From JACIWG01 sp049969935 (GTDB taxonomy: Archaea; Thermoproteota; Nitrososphaeria; JACIWG01), in assembly GCA_049969935.1 (NCBI GenBank), contig JBMFNX010000002.1, positions 1 to 64,000 on the forward strand: a stretch of DNA of 64,000 nt, in the 5' to 3' direction. The notes beneath the pieces were generated by a model, which was not told where the DNA came from, ran no database searches, and saw nothing but the letters and a program-made list of their open reading frames with translations. This document shows, piece by piece, positions 9,246 to 17,738 of the stretch; position 1 is the first letter of the stretch, and every line of letters starts with the position of its first letter. The translations under genes were made by a program, and so were the position numbers.

Positions 9246-10336
9246 ACTAGTGATGGTAGAAGGTTCCTTTCTAAAGCAACCCTTATGTCTCTAGCGATCC
9301 TCCTTCCAGTAGACATTGGCTCCCTGAAAATGTATGGTGTATATGGAGAGCCTTCAGGATACAGGTTTGTACCAGCAACAATCCTCGCCGACACTTCAAA
9401 AACTATAAAACCCCTTCTGGGATTATAGACTGTTTCAATACAAAAAGGCCCAATTAAACCTGGTGGAAAGAGTTCGATAGAGGATTCTACAAGCTTTGCA
9501 CCCATGTCCAAAATTTGTGGGAGAAGACTTTCTCTAACCACCACAGGCTGGTTTCCTGTTACAGTGTAGTCGAGATAGTCGGGTATAATGTTTGGAAGAC
9601 CACGGTACACTTCATCTATAGGCTCAATTCTTTTATCGATACTCAAAAGCTCAAGCCCTCCAACCTTCAATTTTAGGCCCCTAGAATATATTTGGCTGTA
9701 AAAATAGTGTGGATAGTATCTTACACCTGCAACAAATTCCTGTATAACAATCTTATCATTTTCACCAATTAAACCATCTCTAACCTTTTCATCAAGTTTT
9801 TGATAAAAGTCATCTCTAGAGGTTACTGTAAAATAGCCTCTACCGCCTCTAGCACCATAAACTTTCACAAAAGCCAGAGTATCAATTTCATCTGGACTAT
9901 TGAATGTTTTAGGGAAAGTTAGTCCAGCCCTTTTAAACCATTCAAACTGTTTTCCCCTATCACCTTCCCATTCTAAAACAAGCCTATTACCGTACATTGG
10001 AACATAAAAGGAGTCAAGAATATTTTTTGAACCAACATATTCTACAAAAGAACCGTGAGCGATTACAATAGAGTTTAAGCCAATAAGCCTTTCTTGGACA
10101 CATGCGTCAAGAATGTCCCTGTAACTGTCAACAACTATAAGCTCATCTGGAAAGGCTTCAGGAAAGGCTCTATAATATTTAACCCTATCACTTAAACATA
10201 TTCCAACAGTCTTAAAACCTTCACGTTTTGCACCATAGAATATTTGAAGAGAGGAGTGAGAACATAGTGTGGCTATAGAAATTTTATTTAAATCATATTT
10301 CGAGAGAGTTCTTAAAATTTCTATCCTATCAATCAT
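9239..10336 (-). CDS. purP: PurP-family formate-dependent AICAR formyltransferase
   Basis: An ATP-grasp ligase of archaeal purine synthesis that makes FAICAR from AICAR, formate and ATP. The N-terminal domain contains IATLCSHSSLQIFYGAKREG and a GKQFEWFKRAGLTFPKTF segment; the ATP-grasp part has FVKVYGARGGRGYF (about 160) and the C-terminal PFCIETVYNPR with FEVSARIVAGTNLYPEGSP. Length 365 is normal. Archaea can have two PurP paralogues, one of uncertain activity, and sequence alone does not show which this is. purB lies 6 kb away on the same strand. Confidence 0.88.
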   Translation of the reverse strand: MIDRIEILRTLSKYDLNKISIATLCSHSSLQIFYGAKREGFKTVGICLSDRVKYYRAFPEAFPDELIVVDSYRDILDACVQERLIGLNSIVIAHGSFVEYVGSKNILDSFYVPMYGNRLVLEWEGDRGKQFEWFKRAGLTFPKTFNSPDEIDTLAFVKVYGARGGRGYFTVTSRDDFYQKLDEKVRDGLIGENDKIVIQEFVAGVRYYPHYFYSQIYSRGLKLKVGGLELLSIDKRIEPIDEVYRGLPNIIPDYLDYTVTGNQPVVVRESLLPQILDMGAKLVESSIELFPPGLIGPFCIETVYNPRRGFIVFEVSARIVAGTNLYPEGSPYTPYIFREPMSTGRRIARDIRVALERNLLPSLVY

Positions 10337-10461
10337 TTTTCAGCCCAACACTAGAAACTATATTATGTAATTAAGTTTTAGTAAAAGAAATGTGATTTTA
10401 CGCTTAAAAGCATGGGCAAACTTGTTCCAGTATCCTCCCACATTTTTCAAGGTTGAAACAT

Positions 10462-11439
10462 CTAGTACTTTAGGAGCACACCACAACCTTTAGCCAAGGC
10501 CCTTTCATAAACCTTTTTTGCGACAACAATATCTGTTATAGCAAGACCCAAGTTTAGTGCCATAATCTTTTCACTATCACTAACGCGGCCACATAACTTT
10601 CCAACAACAAGTTCACATAGTTCACCATCAACCTTCTTTAGTAAAGGAAAATGGCCTAGTGTCTGATAATATTTAAGCTGTTCAATATCGTCTGTGAAAA
10701 TGCGATCTACTTTATAGAAGGTTTCAGGATGCCAGTAGCTGTCAAACTCTAGTGGAGCCAACATGGCACCATCCTTTACCCACTCTATCATACCGATTGG
10801 ACTGGGATTTTTATAAATTGGTGTAGCTGTAACAATTAAATCAGAGTCTTGAACTGCCTCCTTAGGAGACTGGCTTTTAAAGACTTCTAGACCAAATTTT
10901 GTCTTTACAAAACGTTCATATTCTAATACCTTTTCAGGAACAGTATCATATATTTTAACCCTTTTAAGGCCACTTAAGACTAATGAAATAAATTCTAGGT
11001 GACTTTTGCCTTGAACACCACAACCTATTATAGAAAGAGTTTCAGAACATCCTCTTGCAAGATACTTTGCTGAAATGGCTGTAACTGCAGCAGTCCTTTT
11101 GGCGGTGATCCAGCCGGCATCCATAACAGAAATTGGTAAACCTGTTTCAGGGTCATTTAATATTATGAGTCCAGCCAAGTATGGTAGACCCTTTGATGGA
11201 TTTAATGCTGAACCTGAAATCCATTTAATTCCAGCAGCATTAAATTTTTGAACGTAGGCTGGCATAGCATGAATGAAGGTAGTATTTGATGGATGGATGC
11301 CAGGTTTTGGAGGAATCTCGACCTTTCTAAAATACTTTTCTCGAAAAGCGTCTTCAACCCAGTCCATTATTTCTGAAGCACCTATTTGCATCAACTCTAT
11401 CTCCCCCCTTGATATGAAAAGAATACTGTTTTGCTCCAT
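10462..11439 (-). CDS. Ornithine cyclodeaminase / mu-crystallin family dehydrogenase
   Basis: A 325-aa NAD(P)-binding enzyme. Family signatures are KWISGSALNPSKGLPYLAG (about 70), the MDAGWITAKRTAAVTAISAK block (about 105) and the Rossmann loop SIIGCGVQGKSHLEF (about 140). The family includes ornithine cyclodeaminase, alanine dehydrogenase, lysine cyclodeaminase and ketimine reductase; the specificity cannot be read here. It lies 34 bases downstream of pdxA2 on the same strand, so it may be the third gene of the acid-sugar operon. Confidence 0.85.
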   Translation of the reverse strand: MEQNSILFISRGEIELMQIGASEIMDWVEDAFREKYFRKVEIPPKPGIHPSNTTFIHAMPAYVQKFNAAGIKWISGSALNPSKGLPYLAGLIILNDPETGLPISVMDAGWITAKRTAAVTAISAKYLARGCSETLSIIGCGVQGKSHLEFISLVLSGLKRVKIYDTVPEKVLEYERFVKTKFGLEVFKSQSPKEAVQDSDLIVTATPIYKNPSPIGMIEWVKDGAMLAPLEFDSYWHPETFYKVDRIFTDDIEQLKYYQTLGHFPLLKKVDGELCELVVGKLCGRVSDSEKIMALNLGLAITDIVVAKKVYERALAKGCGVLLKY

Positions 11440-11473
11440 TACTTAACGACACCTCAACAAAAATCTTCTAACA

Positions 11474-12499
11474 TTATTGTAGGCTGAAGCCAAACTTTTT
11501 TGAAGCCAACTCTATGGCCAACTTTATTGCTTCCAATGTTGCACCCTCGCTTGCAGTACCCTTACCAGCCTTACCCCAAACAGTTCCATGGTCAGGTGAA
11601 ACCCTAATTATTGGGAGACCAAGACTCAGATTAACTCCTTCCATGAAACCAACCATTTTTACGGCAATATGGCCTTGATCATGGTACATTGCGATAGTGG
11701 AATCAAACTGTCTATTATAGTATGCTCTATAGAATATTGTATCAGGCGGATATGGTCCTGTAACCTTTATACCTTCAGATACTGCCTCTTGAATTGCTGG
11801 AACAATTTCTTTAATTTCCTCGTCCCCGAAAAGTCCGCTTTCACCCGCATGAGGGTTTAAGCCTGACACTCCTATTTTTGGGTCATTTAAGCCAAAAAGT
11901 TCTATCAAACTCTTGTATGTTAACATTATTGTTTTGAGCACATTCTCTTTTTTGATAAGCTCTATAGCATTCTTTAGAGAAACGTGGGTGGTTACGTGGG
12001 CGACTTTGAAGAAGTTGGCGACAAGCATCATTTTAACATCCTTGGAGCCTGTAAGGTCAGCCAAAAGTTCAGTATGTCCAGGATAATTGTATCCTGCCAT
12101 GTTCAGACTTTCCTTGCTTATTGGAGCTGTAACGATCGCGTGCACCTTATTTGATAGAGCATGTTTTACAGCCTCTACGATAGCTTCATAGGATGCTTTT
12201 CCACCCAACACAGAAGGTTTTCCGTAAACGATTTTAGAGACGTCAACATTGTTTAGGTCAAATATGTTTACTGATGATGGGGAGTCAACATATTCTGAAA
12301 CATCACAAATTTTTATAAGCTTTAAGTCGGTTGCATTCACAGTTTCCGCAGCCTTTCTAAATACATTATAGTCTCCAAATACTACAAAGGATGCTCTAGA
12401 AAACAGGGAACTGTTTCTTAAAGCTTTTAAGACTATTTCTGGGCCTGAGCCGGCTGGGTCACCCATTGTTATAGCAATCATTGGCTTCTTGTAAGACAT
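11474..12499 (-). CDS. PdxA-family 4-phosphate dehydrogenase (PdxA2-like)
   Basis: An NAD-dependent decarboxylating dehydrogenase of 341 aa. The N terminus IAITMGDPAGSGPEIVLKAL is diagnostic, and metal-ligand histidines appear in YNYPGHTELLADLTG, GLNPHAGESGLFG and AMYHDQGHIAVKM. Because it overlaps the four-carbon acid-sugar kinase by 22 bases, it is more likely PdxA2, which oxidises D-threonate- or D-erythronate-4-phosphate to dihydroxyacetone phosphate and CO2, than the vitamin B6 enzyme. That assignment is inference from known bacterial gene pairs. Confidence 0.87.
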   Translation of the reverse strand: MSYKKPMIAITMGDPAGSGPEIVLKALRNSSLFSRASFVVFGDYNVFRKAAETVNATDLKLIKICDVSEYVDSPSSVNIFDLNNVDVSKIVYGKPSVLGGKASYEAIVEAVKHALSNKVHAIVTAPISKESLNMAGYNYPGHTELLADLTGSKDVKMMLVANFFKVAHVTTHVSLKNAIELIKKENVLKTIMLTYKSLIELFGLNDPKIGVSGLNPHAGESGLFGDEEIKEIVPAIQEAVSEGIKVTGPYPPDTIFYRAYYNRQFDSTIAMYHDQGHIAVKMVGFMEGVNLSLGLPIIRVSPDHGTVWGKAGKGTASEGATLEAIKLAIELASKKFGFSLQ

Positions 12500-13764
12500 C
12501 TTTTATTCACACTTTTTAGTCTAGTCGATACTTTAATAAGCGTTTCTAATCCCCCAAAGCCTCCAGCCTTTGTAACAATAAGCAAATCTTTTGACCAGAG
12601 AATAGGTAGTCCCGGCTCGATTTCACCTAATATCTTGAACGATTCAAGCTTAAGATGCTTTATAATTGAGACAGCAATATCACCTCCAGTCATGTAAATG
12701 CCGCAAAAGCTATCTTTTTCAAAAAAGCTTATAACATGAGATACGAGTAAACCGAATTTTTCCGCCAATATTGAACCGAAATCTGAAAGGCTTAGCCTCA
12801 ACTCCTTTGCCAAGCTAACACCTTCTTCAACCTGTTCCCTAGTATATGAGGTTGCAATTATAATATCGTTAGAAAATTTTAGCGCTCTAGAAACTTCACC
12901 TATAATCCTTTCTTCTTCCCTGCCAAAGTCCTTTACAAGTGCAGAAACACTTACCTGTATTATGTTTGTAGGAAAGACTTTAGTAAATTCTAGAACCTGG
13001 TTCCTAGCAAGTTCATTAACTGAACCAACCGCCATCAGAACCGGCTTACCCTCAACTGAGCCAATGATAGAATTGTAGGCCAACTGTTCTGCAAGACCAG
13101 CTGAACCAACCCAAATAACACGCTTTTTTTCTGAAGAAAGTATTTGTTGAACAATATTTTTAAGGTCAAGATCGTTTTCTACATCAAATGACAAAATTTT
13201 AAATTCTCCAATCACCTTATCCAGATTCCCCTTTCTAAGCTCCTGAAGATTTATGTGACGATAGCGTGGACCGAATATGGGTTCAAAGTATGATGGTAAA
13301 TAAGAGGATTTAACAGGAGTCCTTAAATCTCTTCCAAAATATGTTTTTTCAACAGGGATACCGTTAACCATGTGGACACCATCCTTTGTTATACGGCCCT
13401 GCTTCGGAAATGCTGGTGCGAAAACAACTAGGTCAGGGTTTAGAGCATCTGCTAGCCCCACAATTTCTGAGACAATGTTGCCTCTAAGTGTTGAATCCAC
13501 TTTTTTATAGAAAACGATGCTGCCAAAAATGTCTTTAACCTTATCTCCAAGAGAATATAGTATTGAATAGGACTTTTCCTTATCGATTGCCCTACTTTCA
13601 GTGGTAACGCCCACAACATCATATCCTTGTATAAGCTCTTGAACCATGTCAAAGTTTAATGTGGTAATTGAAGCTAATCCAAGCTTAGAAAATTGTACAA
13701 CAGTATCATTAACTCCTGTAAAATCGTCTGCAACAATTAGGACTGAATCAAATATTTTAGCCAT
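12478..13764 (-). CDS. Four-carbon acid-sugar kinase (DUF1537, DtnK/OtnK-like)
   Basis: An ATP-dependent kinase of 428 aa for four-carbon acid sugars such as D-threonate or D-erythronate. The N-terminal domain starts VLIVADDFTGVNDTVVQFSK and includes KKVDSTLRGNIVSEI (about 85); the C-terminal nucleotide domain has MAVGSVNELARNQ, YMTGGDIAVSIIK and TKAGGFGGLETL. Length matches the family. It is the first gene of the kinase-pdxA2 pair, overlapping pdxA2 by 22 bases. The exact substrate is not visible from sequence. Confidence 0.87.
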   Translation of the reverse strand: MAKIFDSVLIVADDFTGVNDTVVQFSKLGLASITTLNFDMVQELIQGYDVVGVTTESRAIDKEKSYSILYSLGDKVKDIFGSIVFYKKVDSTLRGNIVSEIVGLADALNPDLVVFAPAFPKQGRITKDGVHMVNGIPVEKTYFGRDLRTPVKSSYLPSYFEPIFGPRYRHINLQELRKGNLDKVIGEFKILSFDVENDLDLKNIVQQILSSEKKRVIWVGSAGLAEQLAYNSIIGSVEGKPVLMAVGSVNELARNQVLEFTKVFPTNIIQVSVSALVKDFGREEERIIGEVSRALKFSNDIIIATSYTREQVEEGVSLAKELRLSLSDFGSILAEKFGLLVSHVISFFEKDSFCGIYMTGGDIAVSIIKHLKLESFKILGEIEPGLPILWSKDLLIVTKAGGFGGLETLIKVSTRLKSVNKRCLTRSQ

Positions 13765-13816
13765 CTACTATTATCACGTACAAACTGTCTTAAAACATGC
13801 TCTTTAAAAATTTCAC

Positions 13817-14377
13817 CTAAAAGCCTTCACGTATAAGTGATATAGCGTAGGCGGCCATTAACATTGACATAACCTTATCTAAAACAATTGTACCATTTCT
13901 TCCAAGCAGCCTTAACATCTTCTCACCACTTAAAAGGATAGCTAACGTGATACTTGAACAAACAAGTATGCTTACTAAAGACACTTCAAGACCCCAAGTA
14001 TATTTTATGTATATTACAGCGGTGACCGCTCCAGGTCCAGCCAAAAGTGGTGTTGCCATAGGAACAACGCTTATTTTGTCAGCTTCAGGCTTCGGCATCG
14101 TCGATATTTCAAGAAGGCCTAGTATAGAGTATATGAGTAGGATGAGGCCGCCGGCAACTTTAAAGTCTCCAACACTCACACCCATTAAAGAAAAAAGTAT
14201 ATCACCAGACACTGAGAACACAAATAGTATTGTGGACGCGATAATCACACTCTTTTTTATTATACTGGAACGTAATTTAGAATCATAGTCTTTTGTTAGA
14301 ATGTAAAAGTAGGGGGCGTTAGTAAAAGGGTCAAGTATAATCAATAGTAGGAGTATTGCTTGCAGTAGGTCAAGCAT
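13817..14377 (-). CDS. MarC-family integral membrane protein
   Basis: A 186-aa protein with about six membrane spans. MarC family marks are LDPFTNAPYFYILT at residues 16-29, VAGGLILLIYSILGL (about 75) and PLLAGPGAVTAVIYIKY (about 110). Despite its name the family has no proven role in drug resistance; transport is presumed. The gene is divergent from the DUF998 gene, 57 bases apart, and 52 bases downstream of the acid-sugar kinase start. Confidence 0.85.
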   Translation of the reverse strand: MLDLLQAILLLLIILDPFTNAPYFYILTKDYDSKLRSSIIKKSVIIASTILFVFSVSGDILFSLMGVSVGDFKVAGGLILLIYSILGLLEISTMPKPEADKISVVPMATPLLAGPGAVTAVIYIKYTWGLEVSLVSILVCSSITLAILLSGEKMLRLLGRNGTIVLDKVMSMLMAAYAISLIREGF

Positions 14378-14434
14378 AAGGCTTCACATTATATGGTTTC
14401 CAAAGAGTTCTAAAATACTTTTGGGAGAAATAGA

Positions 14435-15031
14435 ATGCCACAAGTATTTATAAAAGATGTAGTTAAACTATGTGATATGAGTAGAGTCTGTTTGCTTGGA
14501 CCCTTAGCTTTAATTATAGCGTGGGCAACTATAGTTGTTTCTATTATGGTTAATCCATGGTTTAATCTGTTTAAGGGTGCATTAAGTGACCTTGGAGCAC
14601 TAGGTTTAGGAACAAACTATATTTTCAATACTGGATTGATTTTGACAGGAATAGTTTTTGCAATATATGCAGGCTTTCTTGGAAGAGTCTCGAAGAATAG
14701 GGTTAGTGCTATGGCGTCAGGTGTCGCTATCTTGGCCGCGGCACATTTGATAATGATAGCGGTTTTCCCTTCTGGTACAGAACCGCATAGGTTTGTTTCC
14801 TTAGAATTTTTTCTACTTGCAGCTGCAACAATCTTCTTTATGAGTATATCATTTTATGCTGACGGAGAAAAATTTTATGGAACATCTTCCACGATAATAT
14901 TCTTGGCTGGAATATTGGGTAGTGCACTTATTGAATGGCCTTCGACAGCTTTACTTGAAATATATGACATAATGTTGTTGACAATATGGACTATACTAGT
15001 CTCATATTATTGTATGAGAAAAGAATGCTAG
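14435..15031 (+). CDS. DUF998-family membrane protein
   Basis: A 198-aa protein with about six membrane spans. The family pattern is an initial span followed by NPWFNLFKGALSDLGALGLG (about 42-61), then FNTGLILTGIVFAIY and AVFPSGTEPHRFVS (about 110-125). The ATG at 14435 gives an N terminus of 19 hydrophilic residues; the ATG at 14477 would begin closer to the first span and is equally possible. Function unknown. Confidence 0.78.
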   Translation: MPQVFIKDVVKLCDMSRVCLLGPLALIIAWATIVVSIMVNPWFNLFKGALSDLGALGLGTNYIFNTGLILTGIVFAIYAGFLGRVSKNRVSAMASGVAILAAAHLIMIAVFPSGTEPHRFVSLEFFLLAAATIFFMSISFYADGEKFYGTSSTIIFLAGILGSALIEWPSTALLEIYDIMLLTIWTILVSYYCMRKEC

Positions 15032-15049
15032 TGTTTGAAGATGGAGAGT

Positions 15050-16351
15050 TTAGAGTGAAAGTTTGGCTAAAGCTTTTTGAACCCCACTACTATATTGCAT
15101 CGCCTTCTTTTGACTGCCGTAAGCTTCCTGTGGAAGACCTAAGTCTTTAGCCAGCATCCGCAAAACAATTTTCCTTTCATCCTTTTCAAAGTTGATTTTA
15201 TATTTTATAGGGATAGAGAAGGCTGCTTCCGCCACCCTGCGATTTATGTAAGGGAAAACTGGTTCACAGTACATTGCAGTTGAAGCATCATCTCTAGAGA
15301 TGTCGATAGACTGTAGTTTTTCGAAATCGTGTTTTAAAATTTTATCAATATCATAGCCTTTTTCAGCAAACGAAACATATTTTTTGTATCCTCCAAAAAG
15401 TTCGTCTGCACCCTGTCCTATAACCAAATTTTGGAAACCTGCACTCGATGCCTCTTCAGCGACAGAATTTAATACTATTGCAATAGAAAGATTCATTAGA
15501 CTCTCTTTACCAATTATTTTGCTCAAAAGCCTTGCCTTTAAAGCCAAACGTTCTTCATCCAATTCTATTATCTTGTGCTCAAGAGAAAGGAGTGAAGAAA
15601 CCTTTTCTGAATGTATGTAATCGTGTGATTTCTTTAAACATACTGTTATCAGATAAGGTCTTATATTACTGAGGTAAGACAATTTTGCAACTATTGATGA
15701 GTCTAAACCTCCAGAAAATGCTATGGCCACATTTTTTACCCCATCTAAATTTTTTTCCAAAGAATATTTTAGAGCTGAACTTAAAAGGTTGAGCGCACCA
15801 TCTATACTGTCTATTTCTATAAAATTATAGTCATAATATCTTTTGCACAAAAGAATGTTTCTAGAAAAGTTTACGTACAAGTAAGTGGATGGCTGTAAAG
15901 GTTGACAATCTAGGCCATTGAACTTTAATGAATAGGGGTCTGATGAGAGTATAAAATGTTTTTTGCCAGAAGAAAAATATAGTGGCTTAGAGGAGGCTGG
16001 CGAACGTAGTGCAAATATTTTGTCATCATCAAATATTGCGAGTGAGAAATCACCGTCAATTTCTTGTGGAAATATCCTATCACAACCATCCTTTATGTTT
16101 TCATAAAAGTTTAGGATACTCTTAATACTGTTTTGGTGGCCAAAAAATCTTCCATGAATAAGTATATTAGATTCAGGTTCCCAATCTAGGGAAAGGTACG
16201 CTAAAATAGTATTTCTAATATAATCTGATGACACAAGTTTTAAATGCTTTCTGTAAAATGTATGCTTGATTATGTTTTCCGCTAAACTTTTGACATCATC
16301 TTCGCCTTTTACAATAAGATAGCCGTTTGTTTTAGCTGTATGTTGAACCAA
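15050..16351 (-). CDS. Asparagine synthetase-like amidotransferase
   Basis: The C-terminal half is a clear asparagine-synthetase ATP-pyrophosphatase domain: AIAFSGGLDSSIVAKLS (about 210) with the PP-loop, and VIGQGADELFGGYKKY (about 305). The N-terminal half resembles the glutamine amidotransferase domain (LIHGRFFGHQNS, EIDGDFSLAIFDDDKIF) but starts MVQHTAKTNG, without the catalytic Cys2 of class II amidotransferases. It may therefore use free ammonia or another acceptor. It overlaps purB by 20 bases, so the two are co-transcribed. Confidence 0.85.
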   Translation of the reverse strand: MVQHTAKTNGYLIVKGEDDVKSLAENIIKHTFYRKHLKLVSSDYIRNTILAYLSLDWEPESNILIHGRFFGHQNSIKSILNFYENIKDGCDRIFPQEIDGDFSLAIFDDDKIFALRSPASSKPLYFSSGKKHFILSSDPYSLKFNGLDCQPLQPSTYLYVNFSRNILLCKRYYDYNFIEIDSIDGALNLLSSALKYSLEKNLDGVKNVAIAFSGGLDSSIVAKLSYLSNIRPYLITVCLKKSHDYIHSEKVSSLLSLEHKIIELDEERLALKARLLSKIIGKESLMNLSIAIVLNSVAEEASSAGFQNLVIGQGADELFGGYKKYVSFAEKGYDIDKILKHDFEKLQSIDISRDDASTAMYCEPVFPYINRRVAEAAFSIPIKYKINFEKDERKIVLRMLAKDLGLPQEAYGSQKKAMQYSSGVQKALAKLSL

Positions 16352-17705
16352 TTTCCTTCCTAATTCTTTCTAACGTCCTTCTAATTATTTCTTTGGAACC
16401 CTCAATATGGTTTTCTGGCACAAATATTTTATCCACTTCATCCCTGCTAATGAACTTTGAAACAAGTTCGTCTTTTAAAAGAATTTCTTTAAACTCTTTA
16501 CCCTCAACCCTACATCTTGTAGACAGTTCCCTTAAAATTTTATGCGCTTCAGACCTCGAGAAACCTTTCCTTATGAGTATGTCGAGGACAAATTCCGAGT
16601 ATATGAGACCTTTTGTGCGTTCGATATTTGCTCTGACAACATTTTCCTTTATACTCATTTTAGAAAGAACCCTGCAAACTGTTTCAATCATTTCATCTAA
16701 TATTATGGCTGAAATCGGGATTATGAATCTTTCATTCGCAGAATTTGTTAGATCCCTTTCATGCCACAACGCTATATTTTCGAGGGCTACTAGAGGCATA
16801 GAGCGTAGTAGTTTTGAGAGACTGGAAACCTTTTCACATGATATCGGATTTCTTTTAGATGGTACAGCCGAGCTTCCTATCTGATCCTTAGAAAACTCTT
16901 CCTCAAACTCGTCTATTTCTGTCCTAGAAAGATTTCTAAATTCTGTTGCAATCTTATCAAGTGTAGAGCCAACAAGAGCACACCACCATATAAATTCAGC
17001 ATAATTTTCTCTTGAAACAACCTGTGTTGCAGCCTTAACTGGATAGAGGCCAAGTTCTTCTCCAACTAGCTGCATCACCTTTAATGCTTCTGCACCTAAA
17101 ACAGAACCACTACCCACTACACCTAAAGTCTTGCAAACTAGGACTCTTGGCTTAATTTCGTTAAGCCTGTTCAAATGGTCAAGGAGGTCGTTAGCCCAGA
17201 CTGCAAACTTTTGTCCAAATGAAATTATTGAAGCATGCTGCCCATGTGTCCTTCCAACCGATGGGAGGTTAGAATATTTTTCAGCTAAAGAACCTAAGAT
17301 GCTTATCAAGTATTCAAGCTTCCTTTCTACTATTTTTATGTAATCTTTTAGTTGGAGAGATTGGGCTGTGTCCAGTATATCATTACTTGTTAGCCCATAA
17401 TGAACCCAAGGCTTAGCCTTGTCTGAAACCACCGAAACTATAGCTTCAACTAGGGAGGCTGTTTCATGCATTGTAACCTTTTCAATATCCTTCCACATAA
17501 TATAGGATACATGTTCTATACTACATTTTGAGCAAATTTCTTTAGAAGCCTCTTCTGGAATAATTTTTAGCAAGCCTTCAGCTTTCGAGACAGCGGCCTC
17601 CACCATTAGCATGTACCTTAATCGAGACTCTTCAGAAAAGATTTTTTTAACTTCACTAGTGCCATATCTTCCTGAATCTATTGGCAGTATTGGAGAGTAG
17701 GACAT
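16332..17705 (-). CDS. purB: Adenylosuccinate lyase
   Basis: It cleaves SAICAR and adenylosuccinate in purine synthesis. The fumarase/aspartase signature is GSSAVPSKRNPISCEKV near residue 280, with the active-site segments VHYGLTSNDILDTAQS (about 90) and VGRTHGQHASI (about 145). Length 457 and the N-terminal RYGTSEVKKIFSEE fit the archaeal enzyme. It starts 33 bases downstream of hel308 on the same strand and overlaps the asparagine-synthetase-like gene. Confidence 0.95.
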   Translation of the reverse strand: MSYSPILPIDSGRYGTSEVKKIFSEESRLRYMLMVEAAVSKAEGLLKIIPEEASKEICSKCSIEHVSYIMWKDIEKVTMHETASLVEAIVSVVSDKAKPWVHYGLTSNDILDTAQSLQLKDYIKIVERKLEYLISILGSLAEKYSNLPSVGRTHGQHASIISFGQKFAVWANDLLDHLNRLNEIKPRVLVCKTLGVVGSGSVLGAEALKVMQLVGEELGLYPVKAATQVVSRENYAEFIWWCALVGSTLDKIATEFRNLSRTEIDEFEEEFSKDQIGSSAVPSKRNPISCEKVSSLSKLLRSMPLVALENIALWHERDLTNSANERFIIPISAIILDEMIETVCRVLSKMSIKENVVRANIERTKGLIYSEFVLDILIRKGFSRSEAHKILRELSTRCRVEGKEFKEILLKDELVSKFISRDEVDKIFVPENHIEGSKEIIRRTLERIRKEIGSTYS

Positions 17706-17738
17706 ATGTTAACCATTGGCATCTGAAGTCTTTAAGTG

